Positions 48,991-61,631 of a stretch of DNA of 64,000 nt are shown here, piece after piece; position 1 is the stretch's first letter; each line of letters starts with the position of its first letter. Source of the DNA: Acanthococcus lagerstroemiae (Eukaryota; Arthropoda; Insecta; Hemiptera; Eriococcidae); contig CM063108.1 in assembly GCA_031841125.1 (NCBI GenBank), forward strand, positions 70,280,344-70,344,343, in the 5' to 3' direction. A program made the translations under genes and the position numbers. Below the pieces are notes generated by a model that saw only the letters and a list, made by a program, of their open reading frames with translations, made no database searches and was not told the origin of the DNA.

Positions 48991-51900
48991 TCAAGACTCG
49001 TGCTGTGCGGTGCTACTGTGTAAATCGAGAAAAATTACAAAACGCGCGTACCTCGGACCAAATTTTCTGTTTATAGCTGGTATCGGTACCTTCCGTTGAC
49101 CCATTTCACGCTGCACCACCTCCAATACTGAGTACGCTGGTAACCAGCACTACAACAGAGGACACGCGCGTACGATGACATAAAATTCTCGCAACTCGTG
49201 TACCATTTTACGTCTGCAAGTACGTATGTACTACGTACAAGATACGACACGGTGCCAGGTTACAGTATCACGTTACGCATTACCTGTCGTAGGTATACCG
49301 CGCATAAAATAAAGAGAAAGAAAAAGCACGCTCACCCTGCCTTTAACCGCGATGGCGACGACGTTTCTCTTCGGTTCGGCATCGTACGCTTCCGACTCGC
49401 AACCGAAATGCGCGCAGTATTCGTGCACCAGCTGTCGTTTCTCCTTGTTCATCACCTCGAACGAAAAACTGCGACTCTTCTGTTTCGACTGCGAACAATA
49501 GTGGTATAGATTAGATTTTCATCATTCGAATAACCGATAGGTAACGCCGCCAACGGAGCGCTAAAATCGATGGGCGTTTACCTCTTTGGCGAGCTTCACT
49601 AATGCCGTCAACTTATCGTGGATGTGTCGACATAAATTCGCGTCTTTCTTGGCCCACGATTTCATGAAATCCGAATAGCGCGGCGTGAGTTTGGCACTTA
49701 GGTCGGGATTCTGGATCTGCAACGCTAACGCCAGCCGCCGGTTCCGCATTATCAGTTTACATTCGTCCGAGCAGTCCAACGTCCTCAAATTAATCGTCCG
49801 CGCGTTTATCTTCTCGCTGATGTCGCCGATGTTCACGCTGTGGTCCAGCTGCAATTCGGACATCTTAGCGGCTAACGTGGCCGATACGATACGTCTATAG
49901 TCATCGGCGTGTTCGTAACAGTGATGATTGGCGACCATGTTGCCGCAAGCGCACGTCACTTTCACCTGAGAAAATTCCAACGCAAACGGAGCCCGTATTT
50001 ATAAATTAATCACGTTTCGACATATCGAACGAAATTTCTCGAAGAGTGGAATGCGCAATGTATTTTCAATCGAAAGTCGCGCCTAATTATCACCGGGTGT
50101 CGGTAATTTCATCGAGCTTTTTTATTTTACCGAAGGGAAGATTCACCGAGAAAATTGAACGATTCCGATTCACCGAGTTAAAATAAAGAAATAAGAAGAG
50201 AAAGAGAAAGTAGGAACACCTTCTGTATGAAGTTAAAGCTTGCAGAAACTAGTCATCTTCCATGCAGAAGAAAGTATATGATGACTTTGAGGATATCGGG
50301 TGGGTATACGGACGCGTGATGGTCGCAGTGCTTCTCGCATTCCAATCTCGCTGTGGAATTGCTGCCACAGTGGGCTTCATAATTTACCGCGGACCGTGGA
50401 GGTCTGGCACAGGGGCTCCGAAGCACTGTGTATTGGACATCACAAAAATCTGTGGCGCACAATAAAAAATTTCCAACGGTCGCCATGTAAAGTACAGGCA
50501 TCACTGGAACAGTATCCCGCTAGTCAGGAGCCTTCTCGTTTGTCATATTTTAGTGATTTTCAAATTTTGAATTATAACTTACTGTGTACAGTTTTCAAGT
50601 CTTTGATGCGACTCTTTTACGTTAATAAGCCTTCGACTTCATTTCGGTGAACACTACTTCATGTTGGCGAGCACGTTTCTCGGCGAAATTACATTCGATG
50701 AATCATAGTCGGTAAAATTACCTAAACCCATCATCATCGATCCATCGAATTCGATCGAATTAAAGAGCTCGTTTTCACCCAGCGCCATAAATACTGAACA
50801 TGGGTCTTCAAAAAGCACACGATTTTTCAAGAGCTAGCAAAATCGACGACGACGAAATCGAATAAAGTATCAAAATGAAGTTAATTCACAAAGTAACTGG
50901 TTTCGAAAATTTAATCCAATATTTTATACGAAGCCGATTCGAACCCTCCAAATCGTAATGAAGCTGCTGAAATAGGCGAATTTCTCTTTACTTGAAAAAT
51001 TGAACAGAATTTCAAAATGCGGATTCCCCGGGTAGATGAGCTCGAAAATTTCATCCGTTTTCCTCGAACCTCGCAACGAGTCAAAAATCCAATTGTCACT
51101 TTCGAAACCGGCAATAAAATCACTTACCGAGGTCTGAGGTCTCTCGGATCAAGGGCTGGCATGAAGTGTTCTAAAAGAGAAGGAGCGTAGATGCGAAAGG
51201 CAGTCCTGATGCACCCTCTTATGCGTCAACTGAATTTGTTGAAAAACAATGGTTGGAAATTGTATATAGCCAGTGCTCGACCTCTCGTGTGTGCAACACG
51301 ACTATGCGAGTTTTGTGGAGCGGTATAGCATCGAAGTTGTTGCCCAACCCCTGTACAGTCCAAATTTGGCTCCTAATAATTTTCATATCCATCCTAAGCT
51401 TTAAAAAGAGGGCGGAACTTCAGAGGACGAAAATTTGACACAATTTTTGCCATCACGAACACTACATAGTGAAATCGAAGAGTTTTCAAATAATAACTTC
51501 GCTCGTGTATTCCAAAAGTGAGAATTGCGATGGCAGAGGTGTATTCGATTGGGTGGGAAATATACTAAACGTGATAAAAGTTTGAAATAATAAAGGCGAC
51601 TTTTTGACCAAGTTGCGGTATTTTCTCGGTTTTTACAGCACGGCCCACGCACTTGGTTCGATACTCGGCCCAGCCTTTTCCTGTGTGAGGTTCCAAAATG
51701 GACGAATGTCGATTTATTTTTTTAAACTGGGCGTAATACAAAAGATGACCGCCGAGTTCCACGAATAAACGCGAAATTTTCGATCTGACCCCATTCGGTA
51801 CTCCGTAGCCCAGATTTAAAATTTAAGGAAATCTAGTTTTCCCTTTCCATCTTTACCAAAATCCAAACCTGTGGAAAACGCGAATTCCGATACAATTTCC

Positions 51901-54900
51901 AAAATCGACAACCCAAAACCCTTATTTCGATACTTTACTCGATTTTTCGAGTAAAGGCAATTTGCTAATTTTCAGAATGATATATAGGTTTGGGATTCCG
52001 CGCAGTCAAATGGACCACATCGTTATGATTGGTTTAGTTGACTGTCCTCGAATAAGATAAATAGCGGGTTAATAAAGCCACACTTCACCGACTCTGAGTC
52101 TTGTACTAGATCGGTAGCACTTCGGAAAACAATTCAATTTTGCGACTCGATACTACATCAAGAAAATAAGTAAACTATAACGGATTATCACCAAAATTGT
52201 AGGCTGTTATCGGGAATATTAGAAATAGACCGCACTTATTCGTGACACCTTGAAATACCGGGTGGCACTCGGAATTTCTGAATCAAGCCGCTTTTCGACA
52301 CTATGAAATGGCAGCAACGGCTTAACGGACGCGAAAGATTTGGGAAATTCGTTTCTCCCGCCGCGTATATACTTACGCACGCTCCCTTATTACGGGTCAT
52401 TATCTTTCAACAAAAACGTCGTAATTAAAAAGCTGAAAATATCCTCTCGCCGATACTTTCCTTTAGCTGGTTCGAATCGTTTCAAGTACAATAATATATG
52501 CGCGTAACCGCGAACCGAATGGAACGATATTTCGGCGAATACGCAGAAAAGGCATTCGTATTTTATCGGGTCCAACGACTCGAGGAGCTGCCAGAAATTC
52601 CAGAACCGGCTGTCTCTCCAAACGCCTCGAAATTGTTCGACGCTTTCAACGCACATCGCATCGACCCGAATTACGTACAGCTATGAGGTGTGTTGTCCCT
52701 CCGCCAAGCCGGGTGTTCCCCGATGTCTATCTTTACACATCCACATTACCTCCCACAGCCCATTTCTACGCCCATCATTTTAGGCTCCAAACCACAGCGA
52801 CGCAGACCGGGCTCGTAAAATTAAAACCCCAGTCTATTCCTTGAATTTAGCGACCGCCCTGGCTTTTTTGGCGATCTTACGGTCTTGGCCGAACACGACC
52901 GTACTTCGGTCTCGAATTACGTACACGACTCGACTCACCATTTCGCGACACGGCGTCTCCGGACAACTATCCGAATGGCAGGGAGCGTTGCACGGGTGTC
53001 CGCATAAGCTGCGAACCTTCGTACACGGTTGTACGCATTTCTTGTTCGCAGTACGGCAATCTCCGGAATGACACGGCACTTGACACTTGTGGAAACCGCA
53101 AGGCAACGGCGCGCCGCAAGATAACCCGCACGAAAATTCTTTCTGATAGCACGGTATCGTTTTACGCAACTGTAAAGAGACACAAGATGAGACAATGAGT
53201 ACCTACGTCTGGGATATTCTACACCGCTGAACTGCGAAATCATTCAGCGAAGAAATAGAGCGCGTATGGACGATCAACAAGTTTCACACCAACGGCAGAC
53301 ATCCGGAGTTGTACCCCGAATTCGTCTTGTAGATCTGCGATGTGAAACTGAAATTCCGCGAACAAAGTACGCGCTAATAATGATTATAGAAAAGCTGTGC
53401 CACATATAATACGTATACCTTTATCTGCGCCAACATCAAACACCACCCCAGCACCAGTTTAGTCTACAGTCTACACTGAATGTACCAATACGTATACATA
53501 CCTCGTGCCGACCGTAACACAATTTGTCCGTAAACGCGGTACATGGTGGACACTGCTCATCCGAATGACATGGATGTGTCGGCGGATGGCCGCAATCGTG
53601 CTGTCGCCGACACGGCTGGTCGCACTGCGGCGGCTTTGTGCCGCATGGCACCGGCGGGTAAATCACCGAGTGACCGCAGTGGCAATATAACTCTTCAAAA
53701 CCTGTACGCGATAATAGCGGCTCATTAAACGCTTATAAATACGACGATAACGACGTATGTACTTTGGTCACCTAGCGAGCGAGGAATTACTCGAAGTGAC
53801 TACTCGCTAACGTGTGTACTACTTACTGCTCTGCAAACAACGTCCGCACTTGCCACGATGACAGAGTAACTCGCACCTATGCTTTCCACAGCCCAACGAA
53901 CCGGTGCAACGCTGCGAGCAGATATGCTCCGAGTCGACGCAACACATTTGATTGCACTTGTGCTTTCCGCAAGAACGTTTCTGTAACGAAACAAACAGAT
54001 ATTCGCATTCTAGGTTCACCGCGCACACAGCGAAAGGAACAAAGCGAACTTGTAGCAGTTATTGTAGTGTAGCCCCGAGGTATGCGGCACCACGTACGAT
54101 TCATGCAATTCGCCCGATTTTCGAACTGCTTCGAAATGAAGTATCGCGGAACACGATCAGTCAGTCAAATGTAAAAACTCGTCGATGAGAGGGAGAAGAA
54201 CACCGTTACAACTCGCTTACTTTGGTGCATTTTTTCTGACATCGAAATTCGACTCCTTTGGAGTTGATTTCTACGCAAATAATCGATTTTTCTAGGGCGC
54301 CACAACGGCATCTAACGGTAGTCTGTTTGGCGCAAGGACCACATCCGCCTTCGTGGCATAAAGACTCGCATGTATGTCGTTTGTCTGCAAACCGAGATAA
54401 ATGCTGACTTGAATTCGGGTTCGCCAATTATTACGTGGTACGAACTACGTACCAGCGTGTATATATCTATCAAGAAATCGGTCGATGAAACGATCTGATG
54501 CGACATTCGGCCTACGGAGACGGCACGAAGAGAACTGGCGTCTCGGCCGTAGCCTCGTTAAGACAACACGGACTCACTTGTGGGACCGCATGGTAGCAGT
54601 TTACCGCAAACCTGACCGCACAGCGATACTGCATCCAAACAAGAAACGCGATCATTTTCCGTTAGTGGAGTTTTTCCACACGCGCAAGTATTCAGCACGA
54701 TAGGGGACCGCGGACAGAGGCCACATTCGCCTTCGTGGCACACGCTGGAGCAACTATGATTGCCGCACGAGAGCGGGCGTTCGCAGGTCGTGTTGCAGCT
54801 AAACTTTTGCACCATCACACCGCACGTCACTTCGGTTTTCTTCTTTCCGCAAAAGCATTCTGGAATAAGAATTTTCGCATACATACAACGGGTGTGCAAC

Positions 54901-57900
54901 AATTACGGATGTAATGTTAACGAGAAGATAGCGACATCTTCCTTAGCGAAAAGGTCCGACGAACGGCCGCGTCATCATACGTTCGTCATACTTTTAAACA
55001 CGGAGAACGATCAACACATTCTCATTTTTCAATCAATCCTACGTAATTTGCGAGCGATTTTCCCCCTTTTTTTTTCTTCTTGTTCGCTCGCTGTTTTAAA
55101 TATTTATTTTCTATGTGTAAAATACACGATGTTCGTGTTTTCACATGATGTAGGCATTATTTAATACGTGCGATAAAACGGCATCTCCAACCTCCGAATG
55201 ACACCAATCTAATGACCGTTATACCGAACTCTCGTAATTACCTGTTTATATTACGAGTACAATAGCGTGGGAACCTCCATTTACTGGGATTTTGGAAATA
55301 CGTATAACGAGTTATGCGAATTTTCTGTGGGACTATACCTACGAAAACCGCCGAGAACGGAACGATCGATGTGTAACGGTAGTTTTCGTGCATGGAGCGA
55401 GTACAGCTCGATTCAACAATTCATTTTGAAGCACTGATGATCGGATGGCGCAACTAATGGCTATACAAACTCGATGTTGCTAGCCACAAAAGTTAATTTC
55501 GCGAACTACTAATATTTGTTAGATTCGGTCGAGTATTATCCCGTCAAATCAACGAGATTTTTTCTTTCTGCGAGCAAAAGCCGAGTAATGGAGTAAAGAT
55601 GCTTTGGCACTGGGAAACCGGATGCTGCTTTGAGCCTAGCCTGCTCTCCGCTCCGAATTTTCGACGACTCTGCCATGGCTCCATGTCTCCAAATTGCTGG
55701 ATTTTTTCTCAGTTTCAATCTCCGAATCTTCACCACCAGGTTTTCACGCAAACCGCGTAAAATACTACATGAGATGGTCTGCTGGTTGGAACAACCTTTA
55801 GTCCTGAATACTGGATATGTTTTCATTCTGCAAATCTACGATTTTATTTTCGATCTTGATGTCGTTCTTTTTTTGTTGGAAACACACAGAATTTAAAAAT
55901 TTTGAAAGATCAAAAAGAGGGTGATACTTTAGCTATTTTATTTCTTTTAGAGTTTGTAGGTGCTTAGCGCTAAGGCTTCTTCGCCTAGACATGGGAAATT
56001 ATCCAGTATATTTTTACACGGGAAGGGAGTTGGGGTACTTCATTTAATTGAGTTTTTACCACGAGGTTAATGTATTCTGTAGGATTTTTTTTGTATGTGG
56101 AAAGAGGGGTACATAGTTAGTTCCTAGATGTTGTTTTTATACGTTTATCTGACTCTCCACATTCTCTATAATTTTTTTTTTGTAATTTTTTATTTATGAA
56201 TTTTCAAATTTTTTTAGCAATTCATTTTTTCATTTTTGATGTTTCCATCTTTTCATACTTAAGTTTTATACATCTAAGGGGCAGATTTTATTTTGAATGA
56301 TCTGGAATCTAATTAATTTTCTCAAACTACGTCGTTTTTCCATATTTTAATATATGTGTTTCCAATAGTTTTCTAGTCTATTTGCGTTTTTATTATTTAT
56401 TTGAAAGTGCTGGTTGCATTACAGCAGGTGGCAAAGGGTTTATATCTTCTCCATTACGAGTACAGTTAGTCGAAAAGAGGCAAAAAGTCACCTAAATGTA
56501 GCGCGAATAGGCTACATGGTTTGCAGTCGCCGTCTTAAAATAACACCTCAAAGGTGGCCTCCTTCCAAAACTCATTTCAAGTCCAAAATTCCGAGTTCCA
56601 AACGAGGGAGGCCATCTACGAACCAAACGGTGGTCGGCCATCAATACAGCTCTAGTACGTTCCTTTCATCACTACTCATATGGAAGTGAAAAAGTTGAGA
56701 ATAGTTTGCCGAAACTCGTAAAAGTTTACGCATTCTCCCGAAATATAATTTGTTCTACACATGCATCGAAAACGCGTTTTCGCGCAACAGTTTTCCATTG
56801 ATAACCCGTTTTTATCTATACTAGGAGTGAAAAGAAAATTTTTTCTGTACACTTGGAAGGAAACGATTCGAAACATTCGCAACGAACGCGTACTATTTTC
56901 GTTCGTCTTCGGTTCGATTATTAGTTTGTGGATACCTTCGTGGCAGCGGAAACGCATTTTCGATGCATTTGTAAAACAAAATATCTTCCAAGGCAAGGAG
57001 CGAATGAGGTTTATCACGACTCGTTTAATTTGCTCAACTCGCCTCCGGCTTGTCTCGCAACATATTGAACTTGTGATAAACCTCATTTTCGTTCCTTGAC
57101 TTGAAATATACTATTACTTTTCGGACCCGCGGCGAATTTTCGAAAGAGGCCATCCTTCTATGATAACGTTATAATTTTGTTTCGCATCCGAAGACATTAC
57201 TCGACACGAAAACGAACAAGTTGACTCGTAATGGTAAGAAGTGAAGAAGACTACCAACGTCTGTCTATAACATAAATTACATTCTTTAACGAGCATGGAT
57301 GGATAAGAGTCCTGAGTCACGGAATATACGGGCCGGAAGCTTTTTTCATTTCTCGCTTTTGGTCCAATAGAAAACGAAACTTACCAACTTGGATTTTAGA
57401 GGTGCAAGTTTCACACTCGCCGAAATGGCAGGTTTTCAGGCATCTATGAACCCCACAATTGAGCAATCTATCGCAAATGGCGCCGCAAAGTATCTCCGAT
57501 TTGGTACTGCACTGAACATTCCGTTGAGTACGGCCGCACCCACATTCCCTGTAACGAGTAAAATGCGACCGACTCCGAGAATATCGAACAGCGTAGCGGA
57601 AACATTGACGAACGAGCGTCCACTGCTATCGTAAATGCTAAACTAAGAAACTGCAGCGTGTAGAATAGGGTGGAACTGGGAAAAAATTTCGAATTTCGAG
57701 GAAAACAAAGAGTCCGAAACTACATACAATACTTGAAATGGAAGGGAGGGGGAGGGTGTAGTAGCTCATCAAGGCGCATGGGGCATACGGACATGGCATT
57801 TGTGAACTGACCTGAATCACTTTGAAGCGTTTTATTATGTACATTTGTCAAGTCGTCAGAGCGATGTTTCTGTTAAGAAAATGAAAAGTGGGCTGAGATA

Positions 57901-60015
57901 CACGCATAAATCATACTCGAAACTTCAACTTCCTCGAATCATGGAGAAAATTCTAATAATATTTCTGTACATTTTATAGACCAGTTCGTCCTCGGAAATC
58001 CGTGTAAGCCAGTTATTATGACATACGAGTGGGGTAAGGTGACTTCCGGTCTCACGAAGAGCCAAGACTAGGGCCAATGGCACAGCCTATACGTGCAGAG
58101 TGGTAGGCAGATGCGTACATAGGTAGATACATAAACAGACAGATAGGCAGATACGAGTATATACTGTATAGATAAAGATGTACCTGCAAACTTGTACAAC
58201 GCACGGCGGACACGGTCCTGGATGACACAGCAATGTGCATCGATGTTCGCATACGAACCACGGCGTTGGATTCTCTCGACTTTTGCCGCAAACTTCGCCG
58301 CAAGAATGCGCCGTATCCGCGCGATTCCATTCGGTTTGTAATTTTCTCTTTCCGCAAAAACACACGTACTTTTCCGGAATCTTTAAATTTTCATTCTGAC
58401 ACGCCGGACACCGCCAGCTGGTGGTTTCTGTAGAAAACGCAACGCAATATTTAATGATACCCGAACGCTCAAATAGGAACACGATTACGAGTAGCGAACG
58501 GATACACGAGGAACGAGAAAAATACGCGAAATTCTAACCATTTTTAGAAGATCTCGCCCATTTGATGACACACCACATATGCAACACGTAGTAGCAATTG
58601 CCGCAATTCCAAACGGGTTCGCGTTGCTTGACTGTCTCGCAACAAATAAGACATTCGAAAGTGCCTTTGTTGAGCTGCTCGGTCAAACGATCTCGTTGAC
58701 AGATCGAATCGTCACCTACAATCAACAAATCAGCACGTCCCGCTTCAACCACTCGACCCGATACACGGCCGCGCGTACAGTCAAATATCGACGATACATA
58801 CACCTAAAGTATCTACCTACGGGCCAATACTCGTACTTGTGTACCTCTATTACTAGGACCCGCAAACATCGAGTCAAATACCGCAAACGTTTTCGGCATA
58901 GTCTTGATCCTCGAATCCGAATATACTAACCTACGAGTATGGAGTTATCGCAACTCGCCTTGCTAGATTTGGACGAATAACTACGACTCGCCGACTTATC
59001 TTTCGACGATACGTTATTACGTTTATAAAAACGATTTTCAAACGCCAAAGAACACGCAAAATGATCACCATTGGTTTCGTAACTGATTGAATTCGATTCT
59101 CCCTTGCTGTTCTTAATCACATTATTTCTGTAAATGAAGAAATATCCCGGATAACCGAACGTAATGCATTACCTCGTCATTTACCGCAAATAGCATTAAT
59201 GTTTAGAAAGCAATTACCGAATTTTGGAATAATCGTCGCGCGAGGACTTCGCTCTACGTTCCGCGTAGTCGTTTTTGGAATTTCGATTAAGCTCAGTTTC
59301 GAATTCCTGTTCGTCCGATCGCCTTCCGAACGACGCCGATTTCAAATTTCCAAACGAACTCGGCGTCGAACGATTGTATTTACGATTAGTAAAATTCGTC
59401 GGTTTCCCGTCCCACTGATCGTAATGTCTATCATGGTTAAACCTAGACTCATGATACGTAACATCAGACACGTACTGCTCGCAATTGGGCCAGCCGTGTT
59501 CGTAATACACGCTGGATCTGCTATCTCGCTGATGATACGTTCTTGGTTCGTTTCTACAGCGCGAGCTCGATTCGCTCAGCTGAACCGGGTTACCTCTATT
59601 ATCACATCTTCCGCCGTAGTTCGGTTCATGCTTGTCGTAATGATCGAGTTTTCGACCAGAAATATCTGTTTTCCTATCGCAGTACTCGACTCCTTGGTCA
59701 CGGTACTCTGGTCTCCGGTTGAAGCGTTCATGTTGATCGAACCCGTTTGACCTGTCATAACGTTCTTCGACGTTTCTAACCTTGTACAGAGCATTCTCTA
59801 GGCAAATCAAGAACGTAAACGTAAAATAAGTACCATCTTTCGACGGAATGTCCCACCTATCGCGTTAAATACGTACCATTATCGCGGTAATCTGAGACTG
59901 ATGAATTGACACGAGGGTCGTTGGCTTCTGACCATCTTGGAACGAATTCTACCGCAGTAGGAGTCAAATTTGATCGAGCCGCTCTAGATAGTATAGTTTC
60001 TAGATTTTCGTTCAT
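48991..60015 (-). CDS. stc: NFX1/shuttle craft zinc-finger protein
   Basis: Orthologue of human NFX1 and fly shuttle craft, nuclear/cytoplasmic RNA- and DNA-binding regulators. Fourteen exons in phase: 60015-59877, 59797-59218, 59127-58931, 58715-58539, 58427-58184, 57548-57385, 54859-54578, 54384-54221, 53980-53827, 53701-53502, 53169-52939, 49965-49582, 49488-49336 and 49149-49052. About 1075 residues if the last exon reads on to the TGA at 48991. Order: a PAM2-like SNLTPTAVEFVP (residues ~15-26), a long polar region, a RING/PHD-type finger (FECLICCETVKQREPVWNCG, CPACQ), then NF-X1 fingers such as CGNHSCSSVCHEGECGLC and CGKHRCELLCHRGKCGRC, YPPVPCGTKPPQC, and an R3H domain (RQLVHEYCAHFGCESEAYDAEPKR). 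The extreme C-terminus is uncertain. Confidence 0.94.
51271..51590 (+). pseudogene. mariner transposase C-terminal remnant
   Basis: The plus strand reads QHDYASFVERYSIEVVAQPL followed by YSPNLAPNNFHIHPKL, a stop, and ends RWQRCIRLGGKY. This is the last catalytic segment of mariner (HDNARPH, YSPDLAP.DF..FP.LK, RW..CI...G.Y). The catalytic Asp position is Asn and two stops interrupt it. Lies in an NFX1 intron on the opposite strand. Confidence 0.75.
52498..52686 (+). CDS. Unidentified 62-codon open frame (doubtful)
   Basis: Frame starts MRVTANRMERYFGEYAEK and ends LFDAFNAHRIDPNYVQL. It looks less random than neighbouring frames (amphipathic acidic helix, PEIPEPAVSPNAS linker), but a TAA lies just upstream in frame, no exon partner is visible, and it is antisense within an NFX1 intron. 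I do not recognise a family. It may be chance. Confidence 0.2.
   Translation: MRVTANRMERYFGEYAEKAFVFYRVQRLEELPEIPEPAVSPNASKLFDAFNAHRIDPNYVQL
54860..57384 (-). other. 2.5-kb intron of NFX1 between exons 6 and 7
   Basis: Contains repeat copy D. The minus-strand frame at 55536-55826 is basic and unlike any family I know. The 55.9-56.4 kb stretch is very AT-rich. Confidence 0.6.
56753..57115 (+). repeat. Hairpin-ended repeat family, copy D
   Basis: Starts ACACATGCATCGAAAACGCG, ends AATATACTATT, with the terminal hairpin GAATGAGGTTTATCACGA/TGATAAACCTCATTTTCG as in copy C. About 10 kb from copies A-C and in another gene's intron, so the family is dispersed. Confidence 0.75.
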
Positions 60016-60769
60016 GATATTTTCCTAGAGACGAAGTCGCTGATCCGACGAATTTAGCAGACAATCGACAACCAAACACCGTTAAATTTGACTGCTTCGA
60101 ATATAAGTTCAGAAAGAATTCAATCGAAGGCGAGGAAATTAATCGACGATTACAGTCGGAAACATGTAAGAAGAAAAATCTGGAAGTAGATGACCGATTA
60201 CTCGAACGATCTAGACATATTCGAAGTTCTGACGTTTCATTAAGATCACGTAAACGATCGAAATTACCGCTGATATTACATCCAACTTCGACGGAGAGTA
60301 AAAATGCAAAACTAACATCCCCCTCACTGGGTCTCTCTCTCTGATACTACGTGATGTATGAGGTCAATGAGGATGTATGCTACTGCTACTACGGCTACGT
60401 GCTAGGATAAGTAATAAGTAATGAACGACAATACGAATTTTCCTATTTCGAGAATTGTGAACTTCAATTACCAAACATACTTAGGTTGTTGAATCACAAG
60501 TAAGTATGGAATTACTGGAATGTCGAATACTTCAGCAATTTTCAGTAATTTACGATGCTACTAGCTATTCTCACTTCACAAATCACTCCACTTGCAATTT
60601 GCAATTTCTACTCATGATTTGATCAGCCTATCAGTTATCAGACGTGTCGAAAATGTCGATTATTTTCGACTTTACCTCTAAATGAATGACGTCAGAGGTA
60701 AAGCTAGGTGGATGAGAGTAGACAATAGTACCCGCAAACCGATTCTGACGAAGCCGATCAGCGAGGGTA
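60016..60769. promoter_or_regulatory. Upstream flank of NFX1 (putative promoter)
   Basis: About 750 bp between the NFX1 start codon and the nearest transposon. No core promoter motif is obvious; a TCTCTCTCTC run lies near 60332. The role is inferred from position. Confidence 0.35.
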
Positions 60770-61629
60770 GGGCTCTATAGTTTCACCTGGGTACACTAAG
60801 CCACCATTTTGGTTCATACTGCGCCCGTCGATGCCGAATTGACTACGCGTTACTAGGGCTGGCTGCGATTTCTATGCCAACGCATATTTTTGTACAGTGC
60901 TGGTAATGGTGCGGTATCAAAAAATCTTTACGAATCTCGAAATTTCTAGTCGAATGAGCCCTATTTGATAGCGCATATTTTCGCATAATTTAGAGTTCAG
61001 CGCATATTTCGCATATTTAAGGTGTTTGGCGCATATTTCGAGCATATTTTGGCAAAATTCCCATAAAAATCGGAATTTTTATCAATTTTTTGTAGAATCA
61101 ACCAAAACTTCTCAATTTTCAATAGAAATTCAGCAAAAATGTAGAAGTTTCTCATTGTATCATGTTTCATTGAATAAGCATAACTGTTCAAGTACGAGTC
61201 TTACTAAATTAATAATAAGGTAACTAATAATGTAATAATAAGTAATTCAACAAATGAAATAAAATGTTGTTTTCTTTTCTTTTCCCTTTTCTTGTTCTTG
61301 AAATATCATCTTCTCATCGGTTTTTGTGTTGCTATGTCGAATTGCATGCGTCCTTTGAATTGATTGCAGCACCGCTGAATTTCCCGTTCTTTTCTCTTTG
61401 AAATGATACCCATCTTGATAACGCATATTTTCGCATATTTTGGGTTTTTAGCGCATAAAAATCGCATATTTTGATAAGAAAAACGCATATTTTATGCGCA
61501 TATTTCACGTGTTTTCAGCGCATAGAAATCATAGCCCTAGCGCGGCTCCGCATAGTCGGATTCGGCATCCACGGGCGCAGTATGAACCAAAATGGCGGCT
61601 TAGTATACCCAGGTAAAACTATAGAGCCC
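60770..61629. mobile_element. 169-bp palindromic MITE, copy 4, split by an insertion
   Basis: Starts GGGCTCTATAGTTTCACC at 60770 and ends CTATAGAGCCC at 61629, with TA on both sides. The two halves (60770-60852 and about 61541-61629) together equal one 169-bp element in the opposite orientation to copy 1; between them sits the element at 60853-61540. Confidence 0.85.
60853..61540. mobile_element. ~690-bp element rich in GCATATTTT motifs
   Basis: Ends CTAGGGCT...GATTTCTATGC and GCATAGAAATC...AGCCCTAG are inverted repeats. The motif GCATATTT(T) or its extension GCGCATA occurs repeatedly near both ends. No target duplication is clear and no transposase frame is seen. The termini resemble hAT elements (inference). 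Confidence 0.7.
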
Positions 61630-61631
61630 TA

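Larger units (their letters stand above)
49966..52938 (-). other. 3-kb intron of NFX1 between exons 11 and 12
   Basis: Holds the mariner remnant at 51271-51590 and a 62-codon plus-strand frame at 52498. Otherwise nothing recognised. Confidence 0.6.

Noticed and set aside
50253..50504. Frames on both strands near 50.3-50.5 kb
   Set aside because: Neither strand shows a known domain and both lie in an NFX1 intron; probably chance or an unidentifiable transposon fragment.
55536..55826. 96-codon basic minus-strand frame in an NFX1 intron
   Set aside because: No known motif and no cysteine pattern of NFX1; splicing it in would break the phase between exons 6 and 7.
59199..59750. 183-codon plus-strand frame
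   Set aside because: Antisense shadow of NFX1 exon 2.
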